A stretch of DNA of 64,000 nucleotides, taken from Streptomyces sannanensis. GTDB taxonomy: Bacteria > Actinomycetota > Actinomycetes > Streptomycetales > Streptomycetaceae. A program made the translations under genes and the position numbers. Under the pieces are notes generated by a model. That model saw only the letters and a list, made by a program, of their open reading frames with translations, ran no database searches and had not been told where the DNA came from. Below are positions 27,224 through 38,364 of the stretch, in pieces. Each line of letters opens with the position of its first letter. The first letter of the stretch is position 1. The stretch covers positions 1,798,001 through 1,862,000 of the forward strand of contig NZ_BAAAYL010000001.1 in NCBI RefSeq assembly GCF_039536205.1. Reading direction: 5' to 3'.

Positions 27224-28732
27224 ATGGCACGGATTGCGGTGATCGGCGCCGGGATGGGCGCGATGGCGGCGGCTGCCCGGCTTGCCGTGGCAGGCCACCG
27301 GGTGGCGGTGTACGAACGCGCTGCGACATACGGCGGCGCGGTGGGCCGGTTCGAGCGCGACGGATTCGCCTTCGACACCGGGCCCGGGCTGCTGCATCTG
27401 CCCGCGGTCCAGCGCGACCTGTTCGTGAAGACCGGCAAGGAGCCGCTGGAGCAGTGCGTAGAGCTGGTCCCGGTCGACCCGGCGAGCCGGCATGTCTTCG
27501 CCGACGGCACCGGGGTGTCGCTGCCGAACGCCTCGCGCGCGGGCGTCGTCTCCGCCCTGGACGAGGCGCTCGAGGCGGGCGCGGGTGAGCGCTGGGGCGA
27601 GTTCCTCGGCCGCGCCCGTGACGCATGGGACCGGTCCCGCAGACCGCTGCTCGAGGAGCCCCTGCCGGCCGACCCCTCGCCGTTCGAGCGGGACCCGTAT
27701 CCCGCGCAGGGCCGGGGCTTCCTGCGGCGCGGCGCGCGCACCCTCGCCGAGGTGGGCGCCTGGGAGCTGCGCGATCCACGGCTCGCCGCGCTGCTGGAGG
27801 GCCACGCCCTGTCCTACGGCCTCGATCCCCGTACGGCGCCCGCCTCCGCAGCCGTGTTCGCGTACATGGAGCAGACCTTCGGCAGTTGGTACGTGCGAGG
27901 CGGCATCCGAGCCCTGGCGGACGCCCTGTACGAGCGGTGCCTGGCCCGGAAGGTGGAGTTCACCTTCGAGGCGGAGGTGACCGACGTGCTGGAGAAGGCC
28001 GGCCGGGCCTGCGGGATAGAGCTGGCCGGCGGGCAGCGCGTCGAGGCCGACTTCGTGGTCGCCGGCGCCCCGGTCCCCGCCCTCTACCGGGATCAAGTGG
28101 TGCACTGGGAGCGCCAGGACGAATGGCCGCGCATGCAGTCGGCCGCGCGCACCGGGCGGGTGACGGTGTGCCTGGCGCTGCGCGGCGCCCGGCCCGGGGA
28201 CGCGGTCCATCGCACGGTGGTGCACACGACGGACCGGGACGGGGAGCTGGACGCGCTCGCCGCGGGCCGACTGTGCGACCGGCCGACGGTGACCGTCCTG
28301 CGGCCCGACGACGCGTCGCTGCGGCCCGACGACGCCCATGAGGCGATCACGGTGACCGCCACCGTGCCGGCCGGGGGCGCATGGTCGTCGGAGAACCTCT
28401 GGGGTGCCGGTGCCCAGGCGGGGGCCTTCGCGGACCGGATGGTCGAGGCGGCGGCCCGGGCCGTACCGGAGCTGCGCGACCGGCTGCTGTGGCGCGAGGT
28501 GCGCACCCCTGCCGACACCTTCCGGGAGACCGGCGCGTACCGGGTTCCGGCACCGGCGCTGGCGGGTGCGGACGGCGCCTGGCTGCCCGCGGCGAACCGC
28601 TCCCCCCTGCCGGGCCTCTACTTCGCGGGCGGCTGGTCCCACCCGGGCGGCGGACTGGCCCACGCAGGCATGTCGGGCGCCCTGGTCGCCGGCCTGATCG
28701 TCGAGGGCGACGACTTCCGCGGCTCACAGTGA
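27224..28732 (+). CDS. Phytoene desaturase-like NAD(P)/FAD-dependent oxidoreductase
   Basis: 502 aa from the ATG at 27224 (leaderless layout TAAGGT, 7 nt, ATG); an upstream in-frame start would lack a promoter. Dinucleotide-binding IAVIGAGMGAMAAAARLAVAGHRVAVYERA, then GFAFDTGPGLLHLP (desaturase-type), and the C-terminal FAD motif GLYFAGGWSHPGGGLAHAGMSGALVAGLI. Family members act on carotenoids or other polyprenoids, but no phytoene synthase or lycopene cyclase gene is nearby, so the substrate is open. Confidence 0.88.
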   Translation: MARIAVIGAGMGAMAAAARLAVAGHRVAVYERAATYGGAVGRFERDGFAFDTGPGLLHLPAVQRDLFVKTGKEPLEQCVELVPVDPASRHVFADGTGVSLPNASRAGVVSALDEALEAGAGERWGEFLGRARDAWDRSRRPLLEEPLPADPSPFERDPYPAQGRGFLRRGARTLAEVGAWELRDPRLAALLEGHALSYGLDPRTAPASAAVFAYMEQTFGSWYVRGGIRALADALYERCLARKVEFTFEAEVTDVLEKAGRACGIELAGGQRVEADFVVAGAPVPALYRDQVVHWERQDEWPRMQSAARTGRVTVCLALRGARPGDAVHRTVVHTTDRDGELDALAAGRLCDRPTVTVLRPDDASLRPDDAHEAITVTATVPAGGAWSSENLWGAGAQAGAFADRMVEAAARAVPELRDRLLWREVRTPADTFRETGAYRVPAPALAGADGAWLPAANRSPLPGLYFAGGWSHPGGGLAHAGMSGALVAGLIVEGDDFRGSQ

Positions 28733-28739
28733 GCGGGCG

Positions 28740-28760
28740 CGGCCGGGCGGGGCCCGGCCG
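28740..28760. terminator. Bidirectional hairpin between convergent genes
   Basis: 9-bp stem CGGCCGGGC / GCCCGGCCG, loop GGG, 7 nt after the oxidoreductase stop and 30 nt beyond the stop of the opposing gene. Confidence 0.65.
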
Positions 28761-28789
28761 GTGCTCGTAACGGGAGCCGCGGCCGTCGG

Positions 28790-29539
28790 TCAGTAGCGGT
28801 ACTGGTCGTCGGTGCCGGTGCCGCCGTCCGGCTGGTGGACCGTGGGGTCGGCCGGGTACGCCTCCGCGTCGCGCTGCTGGGGGACCCAGACGCCACCGGG
28901 CGGGGTGTCCGTCCCGTACTCCGCGGCGTACGGATCGGCGTACTGCTGGGTGTTGGTACCGATGTACGGACCGGGGTACGCGGTGTACTCCTGCTGCTGG
29001 CCGGTGCCGTAGCCGTACTGCCCGTAGGACTCCTGGCCGGCGCCCTGGTCGTAGCCGGAGTACGCGTCGTATCCGCTGTACGGCTGCTGCTGTCCGGCGT
29101 GCGCCGAGCCGGAGTAGACGCCGTACTGACCGGTGTCCTCCTCCAGTGGCTGCGGCTGGTAGACCTGCGTGGTCTCCACCGCCGACTCCTCGGGTACCGG
29201 CTCGTACTCGAGGTCCGACACCTCCAGCGTCGGCTCCTTCGCCGGGGCCGGGCCGCCGCCCCTGCGGCGGCGGCTGGCGCCGGGCTTGCCGCCGATGGCC
29301 CAGCCCGTCGAGAAGCCGCGCCGGAAGGACAACGTGACATAGGTCTGGCCGACCGCGAAGGCGATGGCGCCCACCGCGATCACCAGCACCGAGGGCAGCA
29401 GGACGCCGATGACGACGCCCAGGAAGCCGGTGAAGGCCAGCAGCCTCCACCGTAGGCGCGCCTTGTACTGCAGCAGCACTTCTCCGAGCAGCCACAGCGC
29501 GACGATTCCGAACGCGATGTAGAGGACCGTCCAGCCCAT
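28790..29539 (-). CDS. Membrane protein with Q/Y/G-rich low-complexity tail
   Basis: 249 aa, ATG with GGGAGAGGG upstream. Two or three hydrophobic segments near the N-terminus (GWTVLYIAFGIVALWLLGEVL and LLAFTGFLGVVIGVLLPSVLVIAVGAIAFAVG), a basic stretch (SRRRRGG) and then ~160 residues rich in Gln, Tyr, Gly and acidic residues, with repeated GYDAYSGYDQG / QYGYGTGQQQ patterns that look intrinsically disordered. No enzyme motif. Found in Streptomyces next to metF, but I do not recognise a functional family. The prion-like tail may mediate condensation or bind partners. Confidence 0.85.
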   Translation of the reverse strand: MGWTVLYIAFGIVALWLLGEVLLQYKARLRWRLLAFTGFLGVVIGVLLPSVLVIAVGAIAFAVGQTYVTLSFRRGFSTGWAIGGKPGASRRRRGGGPAPAKEPTLEVSDLEYEPVPEESAVETTQVYQPQPLEEDTGQYGVYSGSAHAGQQQPYSGYDAYSGYDQGAGQESYGQYGYGTGQQQEYTAYPGPYIGTNTQQYADPYAAEYGTDTPPGGVWVPQQRDAEAYPADPTVHQPDGGTGTDDQYRY

Positions 29540-29590
29540 GTACGCCCTCTCCCTACGGCCGTCACTTCCCGGACACGGCCATCGCCCCGC

Positions 29591-30508
29591 TCACGGCTGC
29601 TCGTGCAGCCCGAGGTTTTCGTAGATCTCGAGCGACGCGGTGGAGTTGTTGAGCGTGATGAAATGCAGCCCCGGTACATCCTCGGCCAGCAGCCTCGCGC
29701 AGAACTCCGTCGCGAACTCGATGCCAATGGAGCGTACAGCGGCCGGATCGTCCTTGACCGAGAGGATCCGTTCTTTCAGGTCTTCGGGCAGACGTGCACC
29801 GCTGAGCTGCGAAAGCCGCTCGATCTGCTTGACGCTGGTGACCGGCATCACTTCGGGGATGACCGGGGTTTCGCAGCCCTCCGCCGCCAGCCGGTCACGC
29901 AGCCGCAAGTAGTCCTCGGGAAAGAAGAACATCTGCGTGATCGCGTAGTCCGCGCCCGCACGGCACTTGTCCACGAAGTGCTGGATGTCGGTGTCCCAGT
30001 CCTCCGAGCGCGGGTGCATCTCCGGGAAGGCCGCGACGCCGACGCAGAAGTCTCCGGACTCCTTGATCAGGCGGACCAGCTCGGCCGCGTACGTCAGGCC
30101 CTCCGGGTGCCTGACCCACTCCCCCGTCGGGTCGCCGGGCGGGTCGCCGCGCAGCGCGAGCATGTTCCGGATTCCCGCATCGGCGAACTGGCCGATCATG
30201 TTGCGCAGCTCGGCGACCGAGTGGTCGACGGCAGTGAGGTGCGCGACGGGCGTGAGGGTGGTGTCGGCGGCAATCTGCTCGGTGGCCTTCACAGTCCCTT
30301 CACGGGTGGAGCCGCCGGCTCCGTACGTCACGGAGACGAAGCTCGGCGCGACCGCCTCGACCCGGCGCAGCGCGTTCCAGAGGTTCCGCTCGCCTTTCTC
30401 GGTCTTGGGCGCCCAGAACTCGAAGGAGTACGACGTCTTGCCGGTCTCGAGCAGCTCGCGCACGGTGCGTGCGCGATCTGTCCTGGTGGAAGCTGTGCCT
30501 AGGGCCAT
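29591..30508 (-). CDS. metF: 5,10-methylenetetrahydrofolate reductase MetF
   Basis: 305 aa TIM barrel. [26 protein letters not shown] (N-terminal FAD-binding strand), [26 protein letters not shown] and [12 protein letters not shown] are signature MTHFR segments. Makes methyl-THF for methionine synthesis. The ATG is preceded by TAACCT and six nt (30515-30520 on the plus strand), so it may have its own leaderless transcript despite thiE lying 79 nt upstream. Confidence 0.97.
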   Translation of the reverse strand: MALGTASTRTDRARTVRELLETGKTSYSFEFWAPKTEKGERNLWNALRRVEAVAPSFVSVTYGAGGSTREGTVKATEQIAADTTLTPVAHLTAVDHSVAELRNMIGQFADAGIRNMLALRGDPPGDPTGEWVRHPEGLTYAAELVRLIKESGDFCVGVAAFPEMHPRSEDWDTDIQHFVDKCRAGADYAITQMFFFPEDYLRLRDRLAAEGCETPVIPEVMPVTSVKQIERLSQLSGARLPEDLKERILSVKDDPAAVRSIGIEFATEFCARLLAEDVPGLHFITLNNSTASLEIYENLGLHEQP

Positions 30509-30587
30509 ACCCGCAGGTTAGCCAGGGCTCGGCGGTCGCCCAACGGTCGTCCACGTGTCGGACACCAGGCGTTCAAAACCGGCCACG

Positions 30588-31256
30588 TCAAGGCCTGGCC
30601 GTGGCCTGGCCGCCGTATGCCCGTATCCGCTTCGTGAGATCGGCGGCGGCCGTACCCGGATCGTCCGCCTCGGTGATCGCGCGCACAACGACGACCCGCC
30701 GGGCGCCCGCGTCCAACACCTGCTCGAGGTTGCCGGCGTCGATCCCGCCGATCGCGAACCAGGGGCGGTCGGTGGCCAGGGACGCGGTGTGACGCACCAG
30801 GTCCAGACCGGGGGCGTGCCGTCCGGGCTTGGTGGGGGTGGGCCAGCAGGGGCCGGTGCAGAAGTAGTCCACGCCGTTCTCGACGGCGGCCGCTTCCGCC
30901 TCGGACTCGGAATGTGTGGAGCGGCCTATCAGCACGCCGTCGTCGAGGATCGCGCGGGCCGCCGGGACCGGCAGATCGCCCTGCCCCAGGTGCAGCACGC
31001 CGGAGCCGCTGGCGTGGGCGACGTCAGCGCGGTCGTTGACCGCGAGCAGCTTGCCGTGCCGCCGGCAGGCCTCGGCGAAGACGGAGAGGTGCTCGAGCTC
31101 CTCTCCCGCCTCCATGCCCTTGTCGCGCAGCTGCACGATGTCCACGCCCGAGGACAGGACGGCGTCCAGGAACTCGGGAAGGTCCCGCTGGCGCTTGCGG
31201 GCGTCCGTGCACAGGTAGAGCCGTGCTTCGGCGAGCTGCTCACGGGCCAGTGACAT
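30588..31256 (-). CDS. thiE: Thiamine-phosphate synthase ThiE
   Basis: 222 aa from the ATG at 31256. Barrel motifs: [100 protein letters not shown] and [29 protein letters not shown]. It couples HMP-PP with thiazole phosphate. The thiazole genes thiOSG lie 2 kb away on the other strand behind a TPP riboswitch; no riboswitch is visible in front of thiE. Confidence 0.96.
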   Translation of the reverse strand: MSLAREQLAEARLYLCTDARKRQRDLPEFLDAVLSSGVDIVQLRDKGMEAGEELEHLSVFAEACRRHGKLLAVNDRADVAHASGSGVLHLGQGDLPVPAARAILDDGVLIGRSTHSESEAEAAAVENGVDYFCTGPCWPTPTKPGRHAPGLDLVRHTASLATDRPWFAIGGIDAGNLEQVLDAGARRVVVVRAITEADDPGTAAADLTKRIRAYGGQATARP

Positions 31257-31275
31257 GGGGACCCCCCGTTGTTGT

Positions 31276-31316
31276 CCTGTGGTCGCGGGCCGGGTGCTCC
31301 GGCCCGCGACCACAGG
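31276..31316. terminator. Hairpin between the Rv2175c-type gene and thiE
   Basis: Perfect 18-bp stem CCTGTGGTCGCGGGCCGG / CCGGCCCGCGACCACAGG, loop GTGCT, 14 nt after the stop of the minus-strand gene upstream of thiE. Confidence 0.85.
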
Positions 31317-31330
31317 TGCGGTTCGTGTCG

Positions 31331-31696
31331 TCAGACGGCGAGCGCCTGAGCGCGGCGCTTCACCTCCGTGCCGCGATTCTCGCTGAGGGCCTGCACGGGG
31401 GTGCCCGGCAGGGTCGGGTCGGGAGTGAAGAGCCACTCCAGCATCTCTTCGTCGGTGAAGCCGTCGTCCCTCAGGAGCGTCAGGGTCCCCGAGAGGCCCT
31501 TGAGCACCTTCCCGCCGCCGATGAAGGCGGCGGGAACCTGAAGCGCCCGGTTCTCCCCACGGCGCACGGCGATCAGCTGGCCCTCCTTGACCAGCTGCCG
31601 CACACGCGTCACCTCGACATCGAGCTTTTCGGCGATGTCGGGGAGGTGGAGCCAGGCGGGGACGAGAGCATCGATCTTTGCGTCAATCTCGGTCAC
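31331..31696 (-). CDS. Rv2175c family DNA-binding protein
   Basis: 121 aa from the GTG at 31696. An N-terminal winged HTH ([38 protein letters not shown]) is followed by the Rv2175c C-terminal domain ([35 protein letters not shown]). In M. tuberculosis the orthologue is a nucleoid-type DNA-binding protein phosphorylated by the adjacent kinase PknL. Here a Ser/Thr kinase gene lies 3.8 kb away, so the functional link may persist although thi genes and a reductase intervene. Confidence 0.9.
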   Translation of the reverse strand: MTEIDAKIDALVPAWLHLPDIAEKLDVEVTRVRQLVKEGQLIAVRRGENRALQVPAAFIGGGKVLKGLSGTLTLLRDDGFTDEEMLEWLFTPDPTLPGTPVQALSENRGTEVKRRAQALAV

Positions 31697-31786
31697 GGGA
31701 CAAGCGTGCCATCCCGGACTGACAGCCGGTACCCGGACCGGTCTGTCCGGGGTACGCCCGCCCCCGCATCGCACCCCGCGGCCGCC

Positions 31787-33031
31787 TCAGGCCACCGCGG
31801 ACTTCAGCGGGACCGACGGGTCGGCGGCGCGGGCGCGGTCGACGTGGGCAGCCGCCTCGATGAGTTTGCGGCCCTGGGTCAGATCGCGCGGACGGCCCAC
31901 CGTGAGGAGCGCCTTGAGTGCCCCCTCGCCCAGCCAGAGGACCGACCAGCCCGCCTCCGCCGGATCACCGCGCCACACGAGTTCGTCCGCGTCCGTGTGG
32001 TGGCCCGCGTACTGCACGAAGCGGCCGAACTGCTCGGACCAGAAGTACGGGACGGGGTCGTACACGTCCGGCAGGTCGCCGACGATGTTGGCCGCGACCG
32101 TCCGCGGGCCCTGGAGCGCGTTGTCCCAGTGGTGGACGAGCAGACGTTCGCCGTAGCGGCGGGAGGGGAAGGAGGCGCAGTCCCCGACCGCGTACACATC
32201 GGGCAGCGAGGTACGCAGTCCGTCGTCGGCGGTGACGGAGCCGTCCGCCCCGAGTTCGACGCCCGAGCCGGCAAGCCAGTCCGTGGCGGGCCGCGCTCCG
32301 ACGCCGACGACCACTGCCCCGGCCGACAGCCGCCTTCCGTCGCCGAGCACGACCTCGCCCGGTTCGATCGCGGCGACGGGCGCGCCGGTGATCAGTTCGG
32401 CACCGCACTCGGCGTACCAGGACGTCATGGGGGCGGTGACCTCGGCCGGCAGCGCCCCTGCCAGCGGCCGGTCCGCGGCCTCCACGACGGTCACCTCGCA
32501 GCCCGCCTCGCGCGCGGCCGTGGCGAACTCCGCGCCGATCCAGCCCGCCCCGACGACCACGATGCGGTGCTGCTGCGCGAGGACGGGCCGCAGCCGCTCG
32601 GCGTCGTCGAGAGTGCGCAGCAGATGCACGCCGGCGACGCCTTCGGTGCCAGGGAGGATGACAGGCCGCGCGCCGGTCGCGACGACCAGGACGTCGTACG
32701 GTACGGGGCCGGCCTCGGTGTCCAGTTCGTGCTCCGCGGGCCGGATGCCGGTGACCTCCACACCGAGTCTCAACTCGACGTCGAGCGCCTCGAAGTCCAC
32801 GTCGAAGGCGGATCCCTCGGCCGTACCGAGGAGCACCGCCTTGGACAGCGGCGGCCGGTCGTAGGGCTGGTGCGGCTCGGCCCCGATGAGGGTGACAGGA
32901 CCGGTGAAGCCCTGTTCACGCAGGGCCACCGCGGTCTGCACCCCGGCCATGCCCGCTCCGGCGATGACGACGCGCCGCCGCGTCCACCCCGGCCGGTCCT
33001 GCTCGCTTGTCTGCCTTTGCTCGCTGCTCAC
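31787..33031 (-). CDS. FAD-dependent NAD(P)H:acceptor (ferredoxin-reductase-like) oxidoreductase
   Basis: 414 aa from the GTG at 33031, preferred because TATGGT lies six nt upstream (leaderless layout); an in-frame ATG at 33055 would overlap that -10. FAD motif VVIAGAGMAGVQTAVALREQGF, active region HQPYDRPPLSKAVL, NAD motif IVVVGAGWIGAEFATAAREAG and the second FAD motif LPDVYAVGDCASF. The C-terminal reductase domain matches rubredoxin/ferredoxin reductases of P450 and dioxygenase systems. The acceptor is unknown; none is encoded beside it. Confidence 0.9.
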   Translation of the reverse strand: MSSEQRQTSEQDRPGWTRRRVVIAGAGMAGVQTAVALREQGFTGPVTLIGAEPHQPYDRPPLSKAVLLGTAEGSAFDVDFEALDVELRLGVEVTGIRPAEHELDTEAGPVPYDVLVVATGARPVILPGTEGVAGVHLLRTLDDAERLRPVLAQQHRIVVVGAGWIGAEFATAAREAGCEVTVVEAADRPLAGALPAEVTAPMTSWYAECGAELITGAPVAAIEPGEVVLGDGRRLSAGAVVVGVGARPATDWLAGSGVELGADGSVTADDGLRTSLPDVYAVGDCASFPSRRYGERLLVHHWDNALQGPRTVAANIVGDLPDVYDPVPYFWSEQFGRFVQYAGHHTDADELVWRGDPAEAGWSVLWLGEGALKALLTVGRPRDLTQGRKLIEAAAHVDRARAADPSVPLKSAVA

Positions 33032-33099
33032 TCGTTCACCATAAGCACCTGCCATTACGTCAGGACATGGCTCCCTCACAGCGCGTCGGGGCCTGCGGC

Positions 33100-33105
33100 T
33101 AAGGT
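33100..33105 (+). promoter_or_regulatory. -10 element of the thiOSG transcript
   Basis: TAAGGT; predicted start near 33112, a few nt before the TPP aptamer. No strong -35 is visible. Confidence 0.45.
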
Positions 33106-33118
33106 GGCCGGAGCAAAG

Positions 33119-33214
33119 CACTCGCGGGAGCCCGGACGTACCGGGCTGAGAGGGAGGCTGGGACGGCCTCCGACCGTACGAACCTGATCCGGGTCATGCC
33201 GGCGAAGGGAGGGG
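33119..33214 (+). promoter_or_regulatory. TPP riboswitch (THI element)
   Basis: Recognisable conserved elements in order: CGGGAGCCCGG, the CTGAGAGGGAGGC block, then CGAACCTGATCCGGGT and ATGCCGGCGAAGGGAGG. The 3' end merges with the thiO ribosome binding site, so ligand binding should hide the RBS and repress translation when thiamine pyrophosphate is plentiful. A clear match to the RF00059 pattern. Confidence 0.95.
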
Positions 33215-33224
33215 CTGGACGCCC

Positions 33225-35397
<2,173 letters not shown>

Positions 35398-35470
35398 GGC
35401 CGCCGTCACAGCTCGGCTCCAGTACGGGACCGGGGAGCCACAGCCGGTCCGGAGTGTCCTCCGCGACTCG

Positions 35471-35476
35471 TAGACT
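35471..35476 (+). promoter_or_regulatory. -10 of the kinase gene, leaderless layout
   Basis: TAGACT, then seven nt to the GTG at 35484. No RBS is present, consistent with transcription starting at or next to the start codon. Confidence 0.6.
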
Positions 35477-35483
35477 CGCTTGC

Positions 35484-37376
35484 GTGGATACGACCCTTGA
35501 CGACCCCCTTGTCGGGCAGGTGCTCGACGGCCGCTACCGCGTCGATGCCCGCATCGCCGTCGGGGGCATGGCCACGGTCTACCGGGCCGTGGACACCAGG
35601 CTCGACCGGGTGCTCGCGCTCAAGGTGATGCACCCTGGCCTCGCCGCCGACGGATCCTTCGTGGAACGTTTCATCCGCGAGGCCAAGTCCGTGGCCCGGC
35701 TCGCCCACCCCAATGTGGTGGGCGTCTTCGACCAGGGCACCGACGGGTCGTACGTGTTCCTCGCGATGGAGTACGTCGCCGGATGCACCCTCCGCGACGT
35801 GCTCCGCGAGCGCGGCGCGCTGCGCCCCCGTGCCGCGCTCGACATCCTGGAGCCCGTGCTGGCCGCGCTCGGCGCCGCGCACCGGGCCGGGTTCGTGCAC
35901 CGCGACATGAAGCCCGAGAACGTCCTGATCGGCGACGACGGCCGGGTCAAGGTCGCCGACTTCGGGCTCGTACGCGCCGTGGACTCGGTCACCAACACCA
36001 CCGGCTCCGTCCTCGGTACCGTCTCCTATCTCGCCCCGGAACAGATCGAGCACGGCACGGCCGACACCCGCGCCGATGTGTACGCGTGCGGTGTGGTGCT
36101 GTACGAAATGCTGACGGGCACCAAGCCGCACACAGGCGACACCCCGGCGCAGATCCTCTACCAGCACCTCCACCACGGTGTGCCGGCCCCGTCCGCCGCC
36201 GTCCCCGGCCTCGCGGAGGAGCTGGACGAGCTGGTCGCGGCCGCCACCGCCCGTGCCCCCGAGGCGAGACCGCACGACGCGGTGGCACTGCTGGCACGGA
36301 CCCGCGCGGTCCGGGCCGCGCTGGGCGACGACCAGCTCGACGCGGTGCCGCCGCGGGAGCGCACCGACGAGCACGACACCTCCGAGGACCGCACCAGTGT
36401 GATCCCGCGCGCGGTCACCGCCGCGGAAGACACCTTGAATCGCACCAGCCGGCTGGAGACTCCCCCCGCACCCCCGGCCGCCGCGCCACGGCGGCGCGGC
36501 CCTCTGCTGCTGGTCGCCTCGGTCCTGCTGGCCCTGGGGCTCGGAACGGGCGTCTGGTACATCAACTCCGGCCAGTTCACCCGGGTACCCCCCGTCATCG
36601 GCCAGAGCGAGCAGCAGGCGAAGAAGCGTCTCGACGGTTCGGGCCTGGAGATCAACAAGGTCCGGCGGGAGTTCAGCGACACGGTCGCACGCGGCCAGGT
36701 GATCGGCACCGAACCGGCCACCGGCGAACGCATCCGGGGCAACGGCTCGGTGACCCTCGTGGTCTCCCGGGGCCCCGAGATCGTCGACGTCCCCGACCTC
36801 GCGGGCATGCAGCTCGACGGGGCGAAGCGAGCGCTGGCGAAGGCAGGTCTCGCCCCGGGCGCCGTCACCGGGGAGTTCAGCGAGGCGTTCGCCAAGGGCT
36901 CGGTGATCCGTACGGACCCGCAGGCGGGGACCGGAACCCGCGCGGACTCCGCGGTGGGGCTGGTCGTCAGCAAGGGCCCGCCCGTCGCGGTGCCGGATGT
37001 GACCGGCGCTTCCGTCGAGGAGGCCACGGCCCGCCTCGAGGAGAAGGGCCTCGTGGTGAAGGTCGCCCCGGAGCGGGTCCACTCCCCGGAGGACGAGGGC
37101 ACGGTGGCCCGGCAGTCCACGGCCGGGGGCAGCGAGCTCGCCGAGGGCGACACGGTCACACTGACGGTGTCCAAGGGACCGCGGATGGTGGACGTCCCCG
37201 ATGTCACCGGCCTGAAGGTCGACGAGGCGAAGGACCGGCTGAAGACGGCGGGCTTCGCGGTCGAGGTCGACCGGCCGTTCCTGTCGTTCAGCGACGAGGT
37301 GGACCACCAGTCGGTCGAGGGCGGCAAGCAGGCCCCCGAGGGCAGCTCGATCACCATCAGGACCAAGAGGCTGTAG
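35484..37376 (+). CDS. PASTA-domain Ser/Thr protein kinase
   Basis: 630 aa from GTG 35484. Kinase domain: IAVGGMATVYRAVD, VLALKVMH (Lys), FVHRDMKPENVLI (HRD), VADFGLVRAV (DFG) and YLAPEQIEHG, to ~residue 280. Then a Pro-rich juxtamembrane linker, one membrane segment (PLLLVASVLLALGLGTGVWYI, ~345) and four extracellular PASTA repeats, each ending VSKGP-like. PASTA domains bind peptidoglycan or lipid II, so this kinase likely reads wall status. By synteny it corresponds to mycobacterial PknL, which lacks PASTA repeats, and its probable substrate, the Rv2175c-type protein, is nearby. Confidence 0.95.
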   Translation: MDTTLDDPLVGQVLDGRYRVDARIAVGGMATVYRAVDTRLDRVLALKVMHPGLAADGSFVERFIREAKSVARLAHPNVVGVFDQGTDGSYVFLAMEYVAGCTLRDVLRERGALRPRAALDILEPVLAALGAAHRAGFVHRDMKPENVLIGDDGRVKVADFGLVRAVDSVTNTTGSVLGTVSYLAPEQIEHGTADTRADVYACGVVLYEMLTGTKPHTGDTPAQILYQHLHHGVPAPSAAVPGLAEELDELVAAATARAPEARPHDAVALLARTRAVRAALGDDQLDAVPPRERTDEHDTSEDRTSVIPRAVTAAEDTLNRTSRLETPPAPPAAAPRRRGPLLLVASVLLALGLGTGVWYINSGQFTRVPPVIGQSEQQAKKRLDGSGLEINKVRREFSDTVARGQVIGTEPATGERIRGNGSVTLVVSRGPEIVDVPDLAGMQLDGAKRALAKAGLAPGAVTGEFSEAFAKGSVIRTDPQAGTGTRADSAVGLVVSKGPPVAVPDVTGASVEEATARLEEKGLVVKVAPERVHSPEDEGTVARQSTAGGSELAEGDTVTLTVSKGPRMVDVPDVTGLKVDEAKDRLKTAGFAVEVDRPFLSFSDEVDHQSVEGGKQAPEGSSITIRTKRL

Positions 37377-37412
37377 GGAGCACCCTCGCCGCGCTGGCAT
37401 CCTGGAGAGGTT

Positions 37413-38285
37413 ATGAGCAGCCTCCCCTTCCGCTCCCGCAACCCTGTCGGCGGTCATGTCCCGGTGGCCGGCGGGCTGGCCACCACCGGTCTGGCGTACG
37501 CCCGTGAGATCGGTGCCGAGACGGTGCAGGTCTTCGTCGCCAACCCGCGCGGCTGGGCGACGCCCACCGGCAGTCCGGCGCAGGACGAACGGTTCCGCGC
37601 GGAGTGCACGGACGCGTCGATCCCCGCGTACGTCCACGCTCCGTATCTGATCAACTTCGGCTCGCACACCGAGGCGACGGTCGAGAAGTCCGTGGAATCG
37701 CTGCGGCACTCGCTGCGCCGGGGCCGCGAGATCGGCGCACTGGGGGTCGTGGTCCACACGGGCTCGGCGACCGGCGGCCGCCCCAGGGAGGAGGCGCTGG
37801 CACAGGTACGGGAGCGAATGCTGCCGCTGCTGGACGAGCTCACGCACGACGACGATCCGTATCTGCTGCTGGAGTCGACCGCGGGCCAGGGTTCCTCGCT
37901 CTGCTCGCGGACCTGGGACTTCGGGCCGTACTTCGATGCCCTCGACGCCCACCCCAAGCTGGGCGTCTGCCTGGACACCTGCCACATCTTCGCCGCCGGG
38001 CACGATCTGGCCGGCCCCGGTGGCGCCAAGAAGACGCTGGACCTGCTCGTGGACACGGTCGGCGAGGGCCGGCTCAAGCTGATACACGCCAACGACTCCA
38101 AGGACGTCGTCGGCGCACACAAGGACCGCCACGCGAACATCGGCGCGGGTCACATCGGGGAGGAGCCGTTCCGTGAGCTGCTCGGCCACCCGGCGACCGC
38201 GGGTGTGCCACTGATCATCGAGACGCCGGGAGGCAAGGAGGGGCATGCGGCGGATGTGGACCGGCTGAAGCGACTCCGCGACTGA
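37413..38285 (+). CDS. Endonuclease IV-type AP endonuclease
   Basis: 290 aa xylose-isomerase-like barrel. NPVGGHVPVAGGL, HAPYLINFGSH, VVHTGSATGGRPREEAL, LLLESTAGQGSSLCSRTWDF, GVCLDTCHIFAAGHDL and KLIHANDSKDVVGAHKDRHANIGAGHIGEEPF provide the His/Glu/Asp ligands for the three-zinc site. Cuts at abasic sites in base excision repair. ATG with GGAGAGG upstream. Usual family length. Confidence 0.95.
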   Translation: MSSLPFRSRNPVGGHVPVAGGLATTGLAYAREIGAETVQVFVANPRGWATPTGSPAQDERFRAECTDASIPAYVHAPYLINFGSHTEATVEKSVESLRHSLRRGREIGALGVVVHTGSATGGRPREEALAQVRERMLPLLDELTHDDDPYLLLESTAGQGSSLCSRTWDFGPYFDALDAHPKLGVCLDTCHIFAAGHDLAGPGGAKKTLDLLVDTVGEGRLKLIHANDSKDVVGAHKDRHANIGAGHIGEEPFRELLGHPATAGVPLIIETPGGKEGHAADVDRLKRLRD

Positions 38286-38298
38286 AGACGATTGAGGA

Positions 38299-38315
38299 AT
38301 ACCCCAGGGGGGTAT
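38299..38315. promoter_or_regulatory. CsoR-like copper operator
   Basis: ATACCCC (38299-38305) and GGGGTAT (38309-38315) form a 7-bp inverted repeat with a three-base centre, matching the ATACCCC...GGGGTAT operators bound by Streptomyces CsoR, the Cu(I)-sensing repressor. It lies 50-66 nt upstream of the His-rich DUF4396 gene. Confidence 0.75.
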
Positions 38316-38364
38316 ACGGTTCTTGCTGTCGGCAGGAACCGCTACCGCACTTGGGGGTATGGCC

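Noticed and set aside
27224..28732. Carotenoid cluster
   Set aside because: The desaturase-like oxidoreductase has no phytoene synthase, cyclase or GGPP synthase gene nearby.
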